A stretch of DNA of 64,000 nt from Hygrophila difformis (taxonomy: Eukaryota; Streptophyta; Magnoliopsida; Lamiales; Acanthaceae). The stretch's first letter is position 1. Each line of letters begins with the position of its first letter. The translations under genes were made by a program, and so were the position numbers. Below are positions 1-10,414 of this stretch, one piece after another. The stretch is from contig JAOANR010000003.1 in NCBI GenBank assembly GCA_030278955.1, forward strand, positions 60,629,628-60,693,627, written 5' to 3'. The notes beneath the pieces were generated by a model, which saw nothing but the letters and a program-made list of their open reading frames with translations, did no database searches and had not been told where the DNA came from.

Positions 1-753
1 CACTTGAGTCCAATGATAGGACTTAGGGTTGCTCACTTGCTCCCCCCCATTTTGCTACACATAGACGAAAATGTGCCTGCAAAAAATAACAGCTAAATAG
101 CAGGCGAATACAAAATTTCAAGGCCGTAATGCTTCCACTTGATAGTATACCACGTTTTATTGTTAACCTAGGTTAAACAAGGCAATATGAAAGCAGCCAG
201 CAGGGAAGTTTATCTTTGGCCATCCTTCAAATTTAATTTTCTTGTTACATGAGTGATAAGATGGCCTACATGAATGTGTATGTTGTGATCTTACATGTCC
301 TTATTCCTACCTGCATTTCCATTCACTAATTTTCAAGCAGAAGTCTTAACATTCAGAAACACATATATTTGGATTACTTACCAGTTCTATACGCATACTT
401 CTACAGCTTCAGAGAACTGATTTGTATGATTCTACCGGGTGCAACATTGCTTTGGAGTGTAGACACAGAGATTAAACCCTCGGACCTGACTCAATTAATT
501 CTGGTGCTGCACTGCAAATCTGCAATTCTCTTCATGTTTAGATCTTTTTTGTCAGTGTCAAAGAACAAGCATAGGTTCTTTGCCATTCTGTAAGAGAAAT
601 TTGAACATTAGTATAATCAGACAGCAGATAGTTAACACAGAAGAATAAGCAATCATGTTGGACTGTTGGAGTGATTAAAGGGCACAATACTAACGATTGC
701 TATAATGGAAGATGAATCAATTGGGATGTCTATAAATCTTCATTGAACATAGG
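1..753. other. 3' flank of the PPR gene; no protein gene seen
   Basis: I see no coding frame of recognisable composition on either strand. Read on the minus strand the stretch lies downstream of the PPR gene and may hold its 3' UTR. A good minus-strand splice donor (ACTG|GTAAGTAATCC) lies near 378-385, so the 3' UTR may be spliced. The 74-codon plus-strand frame at 369-593 overlaps that donor and has no recognisable features. Confidence 0.4.
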
Positions 754-887
754 TTACTTCGATCCAGAGGCATGGCCTGCAACCTTCATCTGGATTTCAT
801 TAGCACTCCAATCAAATTTATCGCCATGAATAGAGGAAATAGTAGTCCTTTCGCCATCAATTATCCAACCATGTCCATGGAAATTTT
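754..887 (-). other. Out-of-frame E+ motif remnant at the 3' end of the PPR gene
   Basis: Immediately past the PPR stop, the next minus-strand frame reads WIIDGERTTISSIHGDKFDW and runs on to a stop at 754. This has the layout of a PPR E+ motif (W-I-x-V-D-G ... GDK.H ... EI). If the 20 nt at 868-887 are ignored, the upstream frame (KKFVGSS) continues directly into this remnant. What I see is the two frames and the 20-nt offset. That an insertion truncated the protein is inference; a family-specific short end is the alternative. Confidence 0.5.
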
Positions 888-3818
888 ACTGCTTCCAACA
901 AATTTCTTAATTCTTTTTCTTGTCATCATTTCCCTGACATAGTTAACGCCATCCCAGTTCCCAGATGCAGCATGTATATGGGAGAGCAGAACATAAGGAG
1001 AAGAACTATGTGGTTCCAACTCGAAAAGCTTTTCAGCTGCACATTGCCCCCTTATATCATCTCCATGCAATCTGCATGCGCTAAGATATGTGGCCCATAT
1101 CATAGAATCAGGCGCAGAGGTCATGTTCTCAATAAACGACTCTGCCTCCTGAAGAAAACCCCAACGCCCGAGGAGATCAACCATGCAGGCACAGTGATCT
1201 GCTCGTGGTTGAATCCCATGATCATTAATCATGCTATCGTATAACGCTCTTCCTTCGGGTACCATTCCTGCATGACTACAAGCAGTTAGAGCACCAAGGA
1301 AAGTGACTTCATCTGGCTTTATGCCAGCCTGCTTCATCTCATCAAAAATCGCTAGAGCATGTTTTGCGTAGCCATTTTTTGCGTATCCAACAATCATAGA
1401 GTTCCACGAAATAACATCTTTCCTGTTAACCATTTCCTGAAATACTTGGGTTGAACTATTCATATCCCCACACTTGGCATACATATCCACTAGAACGCTT
1501 TCTGTCAGCTCGTCTTTATCATAACCAATTTGAATGATGGAAGAGTGGATCTTCCTACCATCCTCCAACGAAGCCAAACCTGAGCATGCTCTAAGGACAC
1601 TAGCAAACGTTGCTTGGTCTGGCATGACATTTTGACCGCGCATTTTGCAGTACCAAACTAATGCTTCTTTAAAGTAGTCATTCTGGGTGCTGCCTGATAT
1701 CAAGACCGTCCATATAATTGTGCTTTTTGGATCAGGGAGCTCGGAGAAAAGACTAACTGCATCAGTATTTCTTTGAGCGCTCATGTACATACCCAAGAGA
1801 GAGACGACTAAATATTCATCAATAAATGAGAGACCCAGCTTCATGACAAAACTATGGAGTTGCTTTCCAAGGTGCAAATGGCTATTGCCAGAACACGCCT
1901 CGAGCAGAGTAGCAAAAGTGACTTCTGAGGGCTGCAGTCCATCAGAAATCATGCACTTAAATGTACTTACTGCCTCATCTAGGCTCTGTTCAGCATAACC
2001 AGAAATTAGAGCATTTACACAAACCACACTTCTTTCAGGCATGCCGGAAAAAACTATGGCTGCAGCTTCTACTACTGAACACTTGCAATACATGTCAATG
2101 AGTGAGCCTGCAGCATAAAGGCCCTTCTCTAGACCATACTTGATCAGAAAACAATGTAATTGCATACCCACACAAAGATATTGCAATTTCGCCATTCCAC
2201 TGAGTATGCTAGCTAAGGACACCTCATCTGGTGCAATCCCTTCTGACATCATCCTGCGAAACATACATAAAGCTTCTTGTTCTTGTTCTTCCTGCACATA
2301 ACCAACAATCATTGCATTCCAAGAAACATTATCCCGGTTCTTTATTCGCTCAAACAGCTTCATTGCATTGGAGAGATCACTGCATTTTGCATACATATCC
2401 ACTAATGCATTTTGAACATATAAATTATCTCCGCACTTATTCTTGATAAGCACCGCATGCAACTGGCGGCCTGTATCCATATCTTGTAGACAAGCACAGG
2501 AACTCAGCACACTAGTGTAGGTAAACTCATCAGGTTGACATCCAGAAACTTTCATATTAAAAAATAACTCCAAAACCTCTAGAGCATACCCATTCTGTGC
2601 ATATCCTCCAAGCAATGCATTCCACAAGACATCATTTTTCTCTTCCAACCCATCAAATACTGCTTTTGCAGCATCCATTCTTTTACATTTGGAGTACATG
2701 CTCACTAATGAGCTCCCAGCATATACATTGGAATCAAGCCCCCGCTTCACTGCCCAACAATGCACCTGCAAGCCATATGTGCGGTTAGATACAGCGGCAA
2801 TTGCACTCAGTACACTTCCTATGGTAGAACGTGTTGGTTCAACGCCTGCTTTAACCATTTTCTTGAAAAGTTGAACAGCTTCTTCCTCCTTACCACCTTT
2901 TGCATGCCCTGAAATCATCACATTCCATGCCACAACATTTGGATTCACCATTCGGGAAAACACACAAGCAGCATCATCTAGTTTTCCTTGCCTGATGCAG
3001 GCACTCAAGACCGTCACAAAAACAACATGATCTGGAACATGGCCTACTTTCTGCATCTGAACAAATAATTCCATGGCCTCTGTTGTCAATCCGGTTTGAG
3101 AAAACCCCGAAATCATTGCAGTCCACGAAACTGCATCTGGAGCTACTGAATTATCAAATATCCTCTTGGCAAGAATCAAATGACCACATTTGGCATACAT
3201 ATCGATCAACGCACCCTCACAATATGCATCCACATCAAGCCCTAATTTCGTAACAGCACAGTGCACTTCCTTTCCAAGCTCCACATCCATCAATTTAGCA
3301 CAAGCTGACAGAACAATTGCAAAACTGAACCTGCTCCCCATCACCCCAGAACTCCACATCAATCCAAAACCCTCTTGAACATCTTTAAACAACCTTTTAC
3401 GTGAATTCATAACCATAATTGAATTCCAAGCCATTTCATCCGGTCTATGGAGGCGAAAAAATAGCTTCTCTGCATAGCCTGTATGGCCACACTTGGCGTA
3501 TAAATCTAAGATGGTGTTCGTCAGTTTCCCATCTGATAACATACCAAGTCTCAAGCTTTGGCAGTGTATTGTTTTGCCTGTCTTCAGCGAAAGTTTTATT
3601 CTTTCCGGCATTTGGTCGAATAATTGGCGGGCTTGGATTTTCTTGCATTCTTGCAAGCATATCCTCTGTAAATGGTCGTAAAAATTGGAAATTTTTAATG
3701 ATGATGTAAGGATTTGCGGATCTTCTACAATATGGGCAGTCGAAAACCTGAATTGATGACCTAGGAAGACAGAATTAGGCTTCAATTGCTGAAGTGTGAT
3801 GGGAAATCTGAGTAGCAT
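861..3818 (-). CDS. PLS-class (E subgroup) pentatricopeptide repeat protein, probably mitochondrial
   Basis: An intronless PPR gene predicted to bind organellar RNA and act in editing or other RNA processing. From the Met at 3818 the product is 985 residues, almost entirely P, L and S repeats, with many copies of the hallmarks 'VSWNAMI.GY', 'LVDMYAKCG' and 'FLGALTACSHAG'. The N-terminus (MLLRFPITLQQLKPNSVFLG) is basic, hydroxylated and lacks acids, as in a mitochondrial transit peptide. The frame stays open upstream to 3935, but those 39 codons include a transposon-like terminus (CAGTGGCGGATTTAG, 3854-3868), so I prefer the start at 3818. Length and architecture resemble Arabidopsis At3g09040; orthology is an inference from memory. 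The C-terminus reaches the E motif and then stops abruptly in ISMDMVG; an out-of-frame E+ remnant follows (754-867). There is no DYW domain. Confidence 0.9.
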   Translation of the reverse strand: MLLRFPITLQQLKPNSVFLGHQFRFSTAHIVEDPQILTSSLKISNFYDHLQRICLQECKKIQARQLFDQMPERIKLSLKTGKTIHCQSLRLGMLSDGKLTNTILDLYAKCGHTGYAEKLFFRLHRPDEMAWNSIMVMNSRKRLFKDVQEGFGLMWSSGVMGSRFSFAIVLSACAKLMDVELGKEVHCAVTKLGLDVDAYCEGALIDMYAKCGHLILAKRIFDNSVAPDAVSWTAMISGFSQTGLTTEAMELFVQMQKVGHVPDHVVFVTVLSACIRQGKLDDAACVFSRMVNPNVVAWNVMISGHAKGGKEEEAVQLFKKMVKAGVEPTRSTIGSVLSAIAAVSNRTYGLQVHCWAVKRGLDSNVYAGSSLVSMYSKCKRMDAAKAVFDGLEEKNDVLWNALLGGYAQNGYALEVLELFFNMKVSGCQPDEFTYTSVLSSCACLQDMDTGRQLHAVLIKNKCGDNLYVQNALVDMYAKCSDLSNAMKLFERIKNRDNVSWNAMIVGYVQEEQEQEALCMFRRMMSEGIAPDEVSLASILSGMAKLQYLCVGMQLHCFLIKYGLEKGLYAAGSLIDMYCKCSVVEAAAIVFSGMPERSVVCVNALISGYAEQSLDEAVSTFKCMISDGLQPSEVTFATLLEACSGNSHLHLGKQLHSFVMKLGLSFIDEYLVVSLLGMYMSAQRNTDAVSLFSELPDPKSTIIWTVLISGSTQNDYFKEALVWYCKMRGQNVMPDQATFASVLRACSGLASLEDGRKIHSSIIQIGYDKDELTESVLVDMYAKCGDMNSSTQVFQEMVNRKDVISWNSMIVGYAKNGYAKHALAIFDEMKQAGIKPDEVTFLGALTACSHAGMVPEGRALYDSMINDHGIQPRADHCACMVDLLGRWGFLQEAESFIENMTSAPDSMIWATYLSACRLHGDDIRGQCAAEKLFELEPHSSSPYVLLSHIHAASGNWDGVNYVREMMTRKRIKKFVGSSKISMDMVG

Positions 3819-4587
3819 CGGCTCTGAGGAAAATAACAACGAAGCCTTGTCGCCAGTGGCGGATTTAGGGCTCGAAATTTTTTTCCAACCATAAGTATAC
3901 AAAATAACCTGACAGTTTTGTTTATAGAAGTACAAAATATGACAAAAATTTAACAGAAAACAAACAATACAATATGTAAATTACTCGTCATCATTTTTAC
4001 AGTCATCAGAAAGTCTACTCAATTGATATCGCCGACTACCCATCTTCTAATATCGTTGCAATATTGATTCAGTATCTATCAAACCAAAAACATCTCTTTC
4101 AATAAATCAATTATTATAAATTAATATCAATCAATCATAAACCAAATATATAAATTAGTAGACAAAACACATGTATCCATTATTACAGTATACAAAAAAG
4201 GGGCAATAAAAATAGATTGCAAACCATAAGCAGTAATACAGTAAGTAATAGAGTAATAGCAAAAAATGGAACCCATATACAAACGTGTTACGGAATTAAT
4301 TTAAAATAAAAATGTTATTATGCAATACAGAAAAGGGGCAATATTGTTCAGCTAAAAAAAGAAAAGGAGCAATATCAGAGAAAACCATAAGCAGAAAGCT
4401 GTTCTGAAATTCCTTAGGGGGAAGAAAAATATATTGCCCAATTCAGTATAAAAACATCCTACACATTTGTTCTGCTCAACCCAAATGTAGATTACTTCAT
4501 CAGAATGTAGTTTAGCGGCAAAAAGTCAGGCGGATTATAAGCAAATTATAAGAAAAAAAGGGTAAATTAAATTGAAATGCAAATTAC
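3819..4587 (-). other. Probable 5' UTR intron of the PPR gene, with a hAT-like terminus
   Basis: AT-rich stretch between the PPR start and a candidate exon at 4588-4900. On the minus strand it opens with a splice donor (AAATCCAAG|GTAATTT, exon edge at 4588), and acceptor-like AGs lie near 3910-3930. At 3854 the sequence CAGTGGCGGATTTAG looks like a plant hAT terminal inverted repeat; I could not find its partner, so element limits are unknown. Confidence 0.4.
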
Positions 4588-4900
4588 CTTGGATTTAGCG
4601 GCGGCGGAAAGGGCATCAAACGCCGTCGCCAGAGAGAGGACTTCCACAATTCCGTCGAAGTAGAGGCCGCGAGGGTTAGGGCAGGGGGAGATGAGCAGAC
4701 GGAGATGGCGATGCTAGACACCAATAATCTTAGAAAAAGAAAAAAAAAAAAAAAAAAACGAGGTGGAGCCACCGGACGTGCAGGGATTGCTAGACTGGGG
4801 GGGGGGCGAGATCGAGAGGGCTGCGGGATGAAGTAAGTGGGGCTGAACTGAAACCTGAAAGTGAAATGAGGAAGTGGGGGCGGCACTCGGCACTGTGCTG
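4588..4900 (-). other. Candidate 5' non-coding exon upstream of the PPR gene
   Basis: GC-rich, pyrimidine-rich DNA on the minus strand, ending at a consensus donor at 4587/4588. It contains a run of about 19 A and a run of 8 G on the plus strand. One frame reads FDGIVEVLSLATAFDALSAA up to the donor and looks coding-like, but has no in-frame ATG. It could be a 5' UTR exon of the PPR gene or a leftover of another gene. No transcript evidence is available. Confidence 0.35.
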
Positions 4901-5116
4901 CTGCCCTAATTTTTCTATCCAAGGGCTGGCTGGCATTGGTGCTCCTTATGTATGCCTAATATACTCAATGCTGTTGGGTGTTGGCCATCCGTTGCTTGTC
5001 AAACACAAGTTCAGACTTCAGACTATTATTGCCAAATTGCCCAAAGACGAAAAAAGGAACAAGCAACAAGAAGAACTCAACTGCCAAAGGGATCAGTTAC
5101 ATTATACGAATCACAT

Positions 5117-6121
5117 CATCACAAGGTAACTCCGAATTGCGGGTCGGCTAAACGGTCGGAGGTCGGTAAAAACTTATAACAAAAATTGTGCTTAAAAGAG
5201 AGGGTTCGAACCTGGATTAGAGGTTCATCCGCGTGTGCCATCCAGCTACCCATTATTTCATGTCATTATATGTATAGCTTTATATATAATATGTATATTT
5301 ACAAATATAAATATAAATATGTAAATTAGTAATTGAAATGAAATATAAAATAAAAACTAATAAAATAAATACTAGAAAATTAAAAATTATATACTATAAA
5401 TTAGGGAAATAAAATATATACAATAAAATATTGAATATAAAATTAATTATTAAATTAAAAATTCAATTTAATAATTAATTATAACATAAAATAAAAATGA
5501 AATAAACTAATTAGAAGAAATATTTAATAAAATTGAAATAAATAATAATAAAATTTATCATTTAAATAAAATTATTAATATTGATAAAATAATTCAATAA
5601 TTAAATTATAGTCAATGTAATAAAAACAAATTTATTTATTTTTTATAAGAAAAATTTAATTAAATAAAATTTTAATAAAAATAAAATATTTATTTTTTCC
5701 TTTATATTATTTAATAAATAAATTATAAAATTAATAAATAATTAAATGGCTCCACTAATTAATTAATTAAATTATAAAATTAATTAAAGATTTTTTAATA
5801 AAAATATAAAATAAATAATAAAATAATTGGGGAAAACTTTAGCGACCGCAGTTTTGGTCGGTAATGCGGTCGGTAACGACGATTTTTTTTTTTAAAAAAA
5901 TACTTAAAATAAAAAAATTGAAAAAAACACTTGCGACCGCATGTGCGGTCGGTAATACCGACCACCTTTACTGCGGTCGGTGTTTTGGTCGTCAAAAAAC
6001 ATCGGTACGCAATAACGGATACATTTTTCCCGACCGCACTTGCGGTCGGGAATGCGGTCGTGACGACCCGTCCAATGGTGGTCGGTAACTGCGGTCGGGA
6101 ATCGTGAAATTTCTTGTAGTG
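5117..6121. mobile_element. Non-autonomous CACTA (EnSpm-like) DNA transposon
   Basis: The right end (about 6098-6121) reads, on the minus strand, CACTACAAGAAATTTCACG, the standard plant CACTA terminus. Just inside are many short subterminal repeats of the type TGCGGTCGG / CCGACCGCA in both orientations (5845-6095), also typical of the superfamily. The left side (5130-5165) has related GGTCGG motifs, but the outermost CACTACAA is degenerate (CACAAGG near 5120), so that boundary is approximate. The interior is very AT-rich and has no transposase. Confidence 0.6.
5198..5251 (-). repeat. tRNA-derived-like segment inside the CACTA element
   Basis: Read on the minus strand this has a TAGCTGGATGG A-box-like element followed by a perfect pol III B-box, GGTTCGAACC. 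The spacing is too short and the arms too incomplete for a functional tRNA. It resembles a SINE head or a captured tRNA piece. Confidence 0.3.
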
Positions 6122-6129
6122 ATTAAATG

Positions 6130-6505
6130 GTGTATTCAATCAAGAGTCTGTAAGGATTGTTTTGGACTTTTAAAGTTGGTTGTATTCAATTTAGATTTTA
6201 AAAAGTCTTTAAATATTTAGGTATATTCAATAAAGATTTTAAAAAATCTTTAAAAATCTAGGTATATTCAATATAAATTTTAAAAGTCTTTAAAAATTTT
6301 GAGGTATTCAACGGTCCATGTATTTTAAATTTTTATAGATTTTAATGGATTCTTTTTAAAAACTATAACTAAACAAAATCTCTCTAAACAATCCAAAATT
6401 TGTCAGCCAAAATTTATATGGAATCTACACAAAATCAATCAACTCTAACATGAGTTTATGGAATCTCTAAATCCACCAACTTTTTAAAATCCATAAAACT
6501 CTTAA
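6130..6505. mobile_element. AT-rich MITE, copy 1 of a family also present at 57345-60006
   Basis: Starts with GTGTATTCAATCAAGAG directly after the CACTA terminus and has repeated GTATTCAAT and AAAGTCTTTAAA motifs. The same sequence occurs in opposite orientation at 59,740-60,006 and 57,345-57,459, where a Helitron splits it. The superfamily is uncertain. Confidence 0.5.
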
Positions 6506-7367
6506 AAGAAATAAAATTCTTAAATTTATATTGAGATGGGCCTAAATAAAAATGGGTACAATACAAAGAACAAACATTGGACCCAATCTTGGTGTTCTAG
6601 AGTTGGGCCTAGACAAAAATTTGATACAACACTCTATGATGAATATACATGTATCTCAGTATTCAGTATCACTCTCTCTTCTTTAGTAAATACGTCCTCC
6701 GTTCATTTTGTTCATTTTTTAAATGACACGGAACATGTTTTATCACTGTTCATTTATTAACTTTATATATTTATATAAGATGAAATATATTCAAGTGATA
6801 TCTTGTTGGATTCATTTAATTACATAGATTTTGAATATTAAATTTTTATGATTTTTACTTATATGTAATTTGAGTTATTAAGGATTAAATATGTATATTG
6901 GATTGAGTAAAATATGGGTCCGTGACACTTAAAAAGGAAATGAGGCAGTATTTTTTTTTAAATTTAAAAAAAGGCTAATTTTATATGATTTGGAAAATAT
7001 ATATAGTGAAAAACAAATAAAAAAATTGGCTTGGCCAATAAAATTGTGAGGATGAAATTGCATTTCTTGACTTTACAATTAGGATGATGGGTGCTATCTT
7101 TGTCATTGCATTGTGTATTGTCACCCAATTCCAAATATGCAAATGGAATAAATTTTTGTGACCACCCATAATTTATTTGTCATTACCTACATCTGGAATA
7201 TTAGGTGTTAGGGAGGTCCCAAGTTTTTAAGCTTTTGTACATTTCAGTAGGTTTTTATTACTGCCATTTTTTGAGAATAAAAAAAAATAAAGATAAAAAT
7301 TAACCATCATTTGTTGCTCAACGATCTGCAATTCCAACAACCTACATTTAACTTATTCAACAACTAC
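6506..7367. other. AT-rich intergenic DNA with a degenerate Stowaway-like element
   Basis: No gene seen. About 6692-6949 begins CGTCCTCCGTTCATTTT after TA and ends GGAAATGAGGCAG before TA, with the length and internal layout of the Stowaway-like MITEs elsewhere in this window, but the ends are poorly matched. The 74-codon frame at 6536-6760 lies partly in it and is not credible. Confidence 0.35.
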
Positions 7368-7671
7368 TACGTTTGGGAAAAGACGCTAGCGATTAGCGTT
7401 TAGCTTTTAAAATACATACTAAAAATAGCCTAAAATCCTATTTATAGTAAACGCTAACTACAGTAACTGTCAAATTTTAATCTCTAATCTCTAAACTCAG
7501 AACGCTTCTCTCTTTTAACTTTCCAAACTCCAGACTCTAAACTTTAATTTAAAATTGCATTACCAAACACCATTATTCAAATTTAAAACTATTTATTACC
7601 ATTAATTTCAAACTCCAGACTCTAATCTCTAAACTCCAGACGCTAAACTCTAATTATTTTCCAAACATACC
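7368..7671. mobile_element. MITE with TACGTTTGGGAAA termini
   Basis: The ends TACGTTTGGGAAA and TTTTCCAAACATA are imperfect inverted repeats flanking about 300 bp of AT-rich DNA with repeated CTCTAAACTCCAGACTCTAA motifs. No target duplication was resolved; hAT-like by TIR style only. Confidence 0.45.
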
Positions 7672-8008
7672 AGTATACCTCGGCTAATGTAGTTTCCCCA
7701 AAAATTACTCACATTGTCCGAAACCTTAATGTTTGTTTTCACTTTTGATGTCATTCATTATTTAACTTTATTCGATTTTATTATAAATGTATAATAGAAA
7801 AAAATAAAAGAAACTATTTTATTATAAATGTATAATAGAAAAAAAAAAAAGAAGAAGCTAATTTAGGTATTGTTCATCTATATTATAAGTATAATTTTAA
7901 AATATAAGTATATTTTATATAATTTTTATTTAAATATTTTACAGTAAACTTCGTTGAGAGACTATTATCATCTGAAGGAATACTAAAGTGTTTCTCCCTT
8001 CATTCTTT

Positions 8009-8185
8009 TTGTTTTTTTTTTCGTTTGACAGCCTATATAGGTTAGGAAAGAGGCAATGTGGCTCATGCAACACAATTATAATGAATAAAAAAGAGAGACG
8101 AGGATCGGGTGGAAATCGAACCCTCAACCTGAATGTTGAGAATCATGAGCTTCGTACAAGTACCAATCCCCTTCATTCCATCAAT
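8009..8185 (-). mobile_element. tRNA-derived SINE (family A)
   Basis: On the minus strand: a degenerate A-box region, B-box GGTTCGATTTCC, the family signature TATAATTGTGTTGCATGAGCC, and an A-rich tail (poly-T on the plus strand at about 8010-8020). The same layout recurs at 9740, 11180, 12372, 35170, 46971 and 63398. Confidence 0.6.
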
Positions 8186-8235
8186 TCCCTCACTTTGAGG
8201 AAAAAAACGAAATAGCAGCATGAGGGGTTTATAGG

Positions 8236-9020
8236 GGATGTTTGGGAGTCAGCAGATCTGTTAGCAGATAGCAGATTCGGAGAGAGAACTGTGAGATGAT
8301 ATGTTCTTCCAATTAACCGCAGTAATAGTAATTTTAAACACAACAGATCTGTTAACTGATTTTGTAAGTAATAGTAATTAGTTAAAATTAGTTGTTTGAC
8401 AATTTTGAGACTAACTTTTTGCTTAGAATAAGCTAAAAATCCAAAATATTGTTATTTACTGCGGTTTCAAAAAGAGCTGTTCAACAATGTTTTAAATTAT
8501 TTTGTCTTTTTAAATAAGCTAATTTATCAACTGAGATTGGCGGAGTCCTTGCGCGAGGTAGCCGTATTTGATATTCTATACGCAGAGGCATGGGGAATCC
8601 TATTTGGTCTTCAGCTTGCCTGGAATCAGATAATGCTCAGGCCATCCACATCATTGAATCAGAAGAAGAAACAATGGGGAACTTCCATCACTATTTTGAC
8701 AAAATACGAGAGATGAAGAAAGAAAACTGGGAGATTCGCTTCATGCGTATTAGTAGGGAAAACAAACAAGGCTGCAGACAAATCCCTTCACTGTAATATT
8801 TCCTGTTTTGGGAATTGAACACTTCGCTAGGCCTCCGGATTTAATTCGGATGAGTTGTTAAACGACCTTAATGGTGTGGATCAAAATTACCAACTTTATG
8901 AACAAAACGGCTACGGCCCTCTTTATTTCCTCAAAAAAATAAGCTAATTTAGCTTAAATTATCTTACAAAATAGCTGATTGGTTTAGCTTATTTACTTTT
9001 GATTGATAACCTATATTTTT
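8236..9020. repeat. AT-rich dispersed repeat, split by a LINE
   Basis: The outer parts (8236-8526 and 8937-9020) share motifs in order with 41336-41577 (GTTTGGGA near the left end, GTTAAAATTAG, GCTTAGAATAA, TTGTTATTT, TTTTTAAATAAGCTAATTT). The relation shows they are copies of one element; the LINE at 8527-8936 was inserted later. Confidence 0.45.
8527..8936 (+). mobile_element. 5'-truncated LINE (L1-type) carrying an RNase H fragment
   Basis: It encodes, across frameshifts, the distal part of a LINE RNase H domain: an AEAWGILFGLQLAW helix, ESDNAQAIHIIE, and the R-I-S-R-E-N-K-Q end. The element ends in TTTATTTCCTCAAAAAA. A 15-bp target duplication (AAATAAGCTAATTTA) flanks it at 8512-8526 and 8937-8951, which fixes both ends. 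Confidence 0.75.
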
Positions 9021-9092
9021 GGATTAATTATAATCTATAATTTAGAATACTATCCATATTTTTAGTGGTTGAAAATTCAAACTTCTTTAAGG

Positions 9093-9704
9093 GATTGGTT
9101 AAGGTGCAATCACCAAAACCCGCAACACATCAAGACACCAATCCCAACCGTTCATTTAAGATCCAACGGTCCAAAATATAAAAGGGTAAAATTATCCAAA
9201 ATTTTTTTTAATGTCAAGTCGCTGAAAAATACACATAAGGTCATCGCTGAAGAACACTATATATGTCGCTGAAATGCACACAGCTTGTTGCTGAAATATA
9301 CTATAGTGCGTCACTCAAATATATTAAACCAAAGAATTAGGGTTTCAACTTTTACGAAGTCGCTGAAATACACAATATCAAGTCGCTGAAAAATACTATA
9401 GTTTGTCGCTGAAATATACTATAGTGCGTCGCTGAAATCTACTATACTCCATCGCTGAAAATACATGGAAGGCGCGCTAAAAACAATATGCATGTCGCTG
9501 AAAACAATATATTAATCAACAAAATTGCTGAAAAGTACATACCTTGTCGCTGAAATGTATTAAAATATATTCTAGAGTAATATGGCATAATTACCTTTTT
9601 ACCCTTCCAGTTCATCTCAACCGTTGATTTAAAAAGTTAATCAACGGTTGGAAAACGCCGCAGTACATCATGTCAAATCCCATAGTCGCACCCTAACTTC
9701 TCTC
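9093..9704. mobile_element. Small Mutator-like (MULE-type) non-autonomous element with an internal repeat array
   Basis: An 11-bp direct repeat, CTTCTTTAAGG, flanks it at 9082-9092 and 9705-9715. The ends carry related but degenerate inverted sequences (GGTTAAGGTGCAATC versus, on the other strand, AGTTAGGGTGCGACTA), and subterminal AACCGTT...AACGGT motifs are inverted too. The long TSD points to Mutator; the poor TIRs leave other possibilities open. No transposase. Confidence 0.6.
9203..9562 (+). repeat. Array of about 14 degenerate GTCGCTGAAA units
   Basis: Units such as GTCGCTGAAATATACTATAG recur every 20-35 bp with variable spacers (ATACAC, ATACTATAG, ACAATAT). Variants include ATCGCTGAA, GTTGCTGAAA, GCGCGCTAAAA and ATTGCTGAAA. 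It is confined to the interior of the element at 9093-9704. Spacing is irregular and there are no conserved flanking repeats, so this is not CRISPR or a classical satellite. Confidence 0.75.
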
Positions 9705-9739
9705 CTTCTTTAAGGCCAGCCTTATATACTAAATCGAAT

Positions 9740-9875
9740 AATTTTATTTGGTAAGTCCATTGACTCCCAACATGAAGTTTGGGGGTTTGATTCTCCACCC
9801 GCTCTCCTATTCCTCCCCTTTCGCCCTTTGTAATTTGTGTGATTCCAAGCCTCTATAGGCTCTTCAGAACTAAAT
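9740..9875 (+). mobile_element. SINE fragment (family A)
   Basis: Contains TAAGTCCATTGACTCCCAAC, the B-box-like GGTTTGATTCTCC and the family signature TTGTAATTTGTGTGATTCC. The 5' head is lost or very diverged. Confidence 0.5.
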
Positions 9876-10414
9876 TACATTTTAATAATTAAAAATAATT
9901 TTTAAATTATTAAGTAAGTAATTTTCTCATATAGTATTTAATATGCAATCTGATAATATTCAAAATTCAAAGAAATTGATTTATTTATACATTGACACTC
10001 TTGTATCGGCAAAGGTGTATATAAGCGCTCGTCATAAAAAGTTCTAATAAATTGATTTTTTTTTAAAGTATTCGATACTATTTTATTTAAGTTAAAAAAC
10101 GAGATTCTTTAAGGCTCCAAATTAATCCCTCTCGACAATAGTGGACAGTAAAGAATATTATTGTAATTAATTCTTCACTTTTTGTATGTTTCTTTAAATG
10201 TTCACTTTATTTATATCGTAGTAGTATTTTTTTTAAGAAAAAAAATATAATAGAAGTATTTAAATACTGCATAAAATTTCTCAACGAGTACGTCAGAGTA
10301 AAATAATATCTAAAATTTAGATGAAGTTAAAGTTATGAGACAAAGCATTACTTTTTAACGCTAGCTTATAATTCCAAACACAAATATACAAAATACATCC
10401 CATCTTTTAATTTA
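9876..10414. other. AT-rich intergenic DNA, no gene seen
   Basis: Low-complexity A/T tracts with no coding frame and no terminal repeats that I could pair. Confidence 0.5.

Noticed and set aside
369..593. 74-codon plus-strand frame
   Set aside because: Overlaps the probable 3' UTR and splice donor of the PPR gene; no features of a protein.
4584..4922. 112-codon minus-strand frame
   Set aside because: Runs through poly-T/A tracts (FFFFFFLF) and ends at a splice donor; better explained as untranslated exon.
9203..9562. Possible CRISPR-like or satellite array
   Set aside because: Units are 10-bp, degenerate and irregularly spaced, lie inside a transposon, and this is a plant genome.
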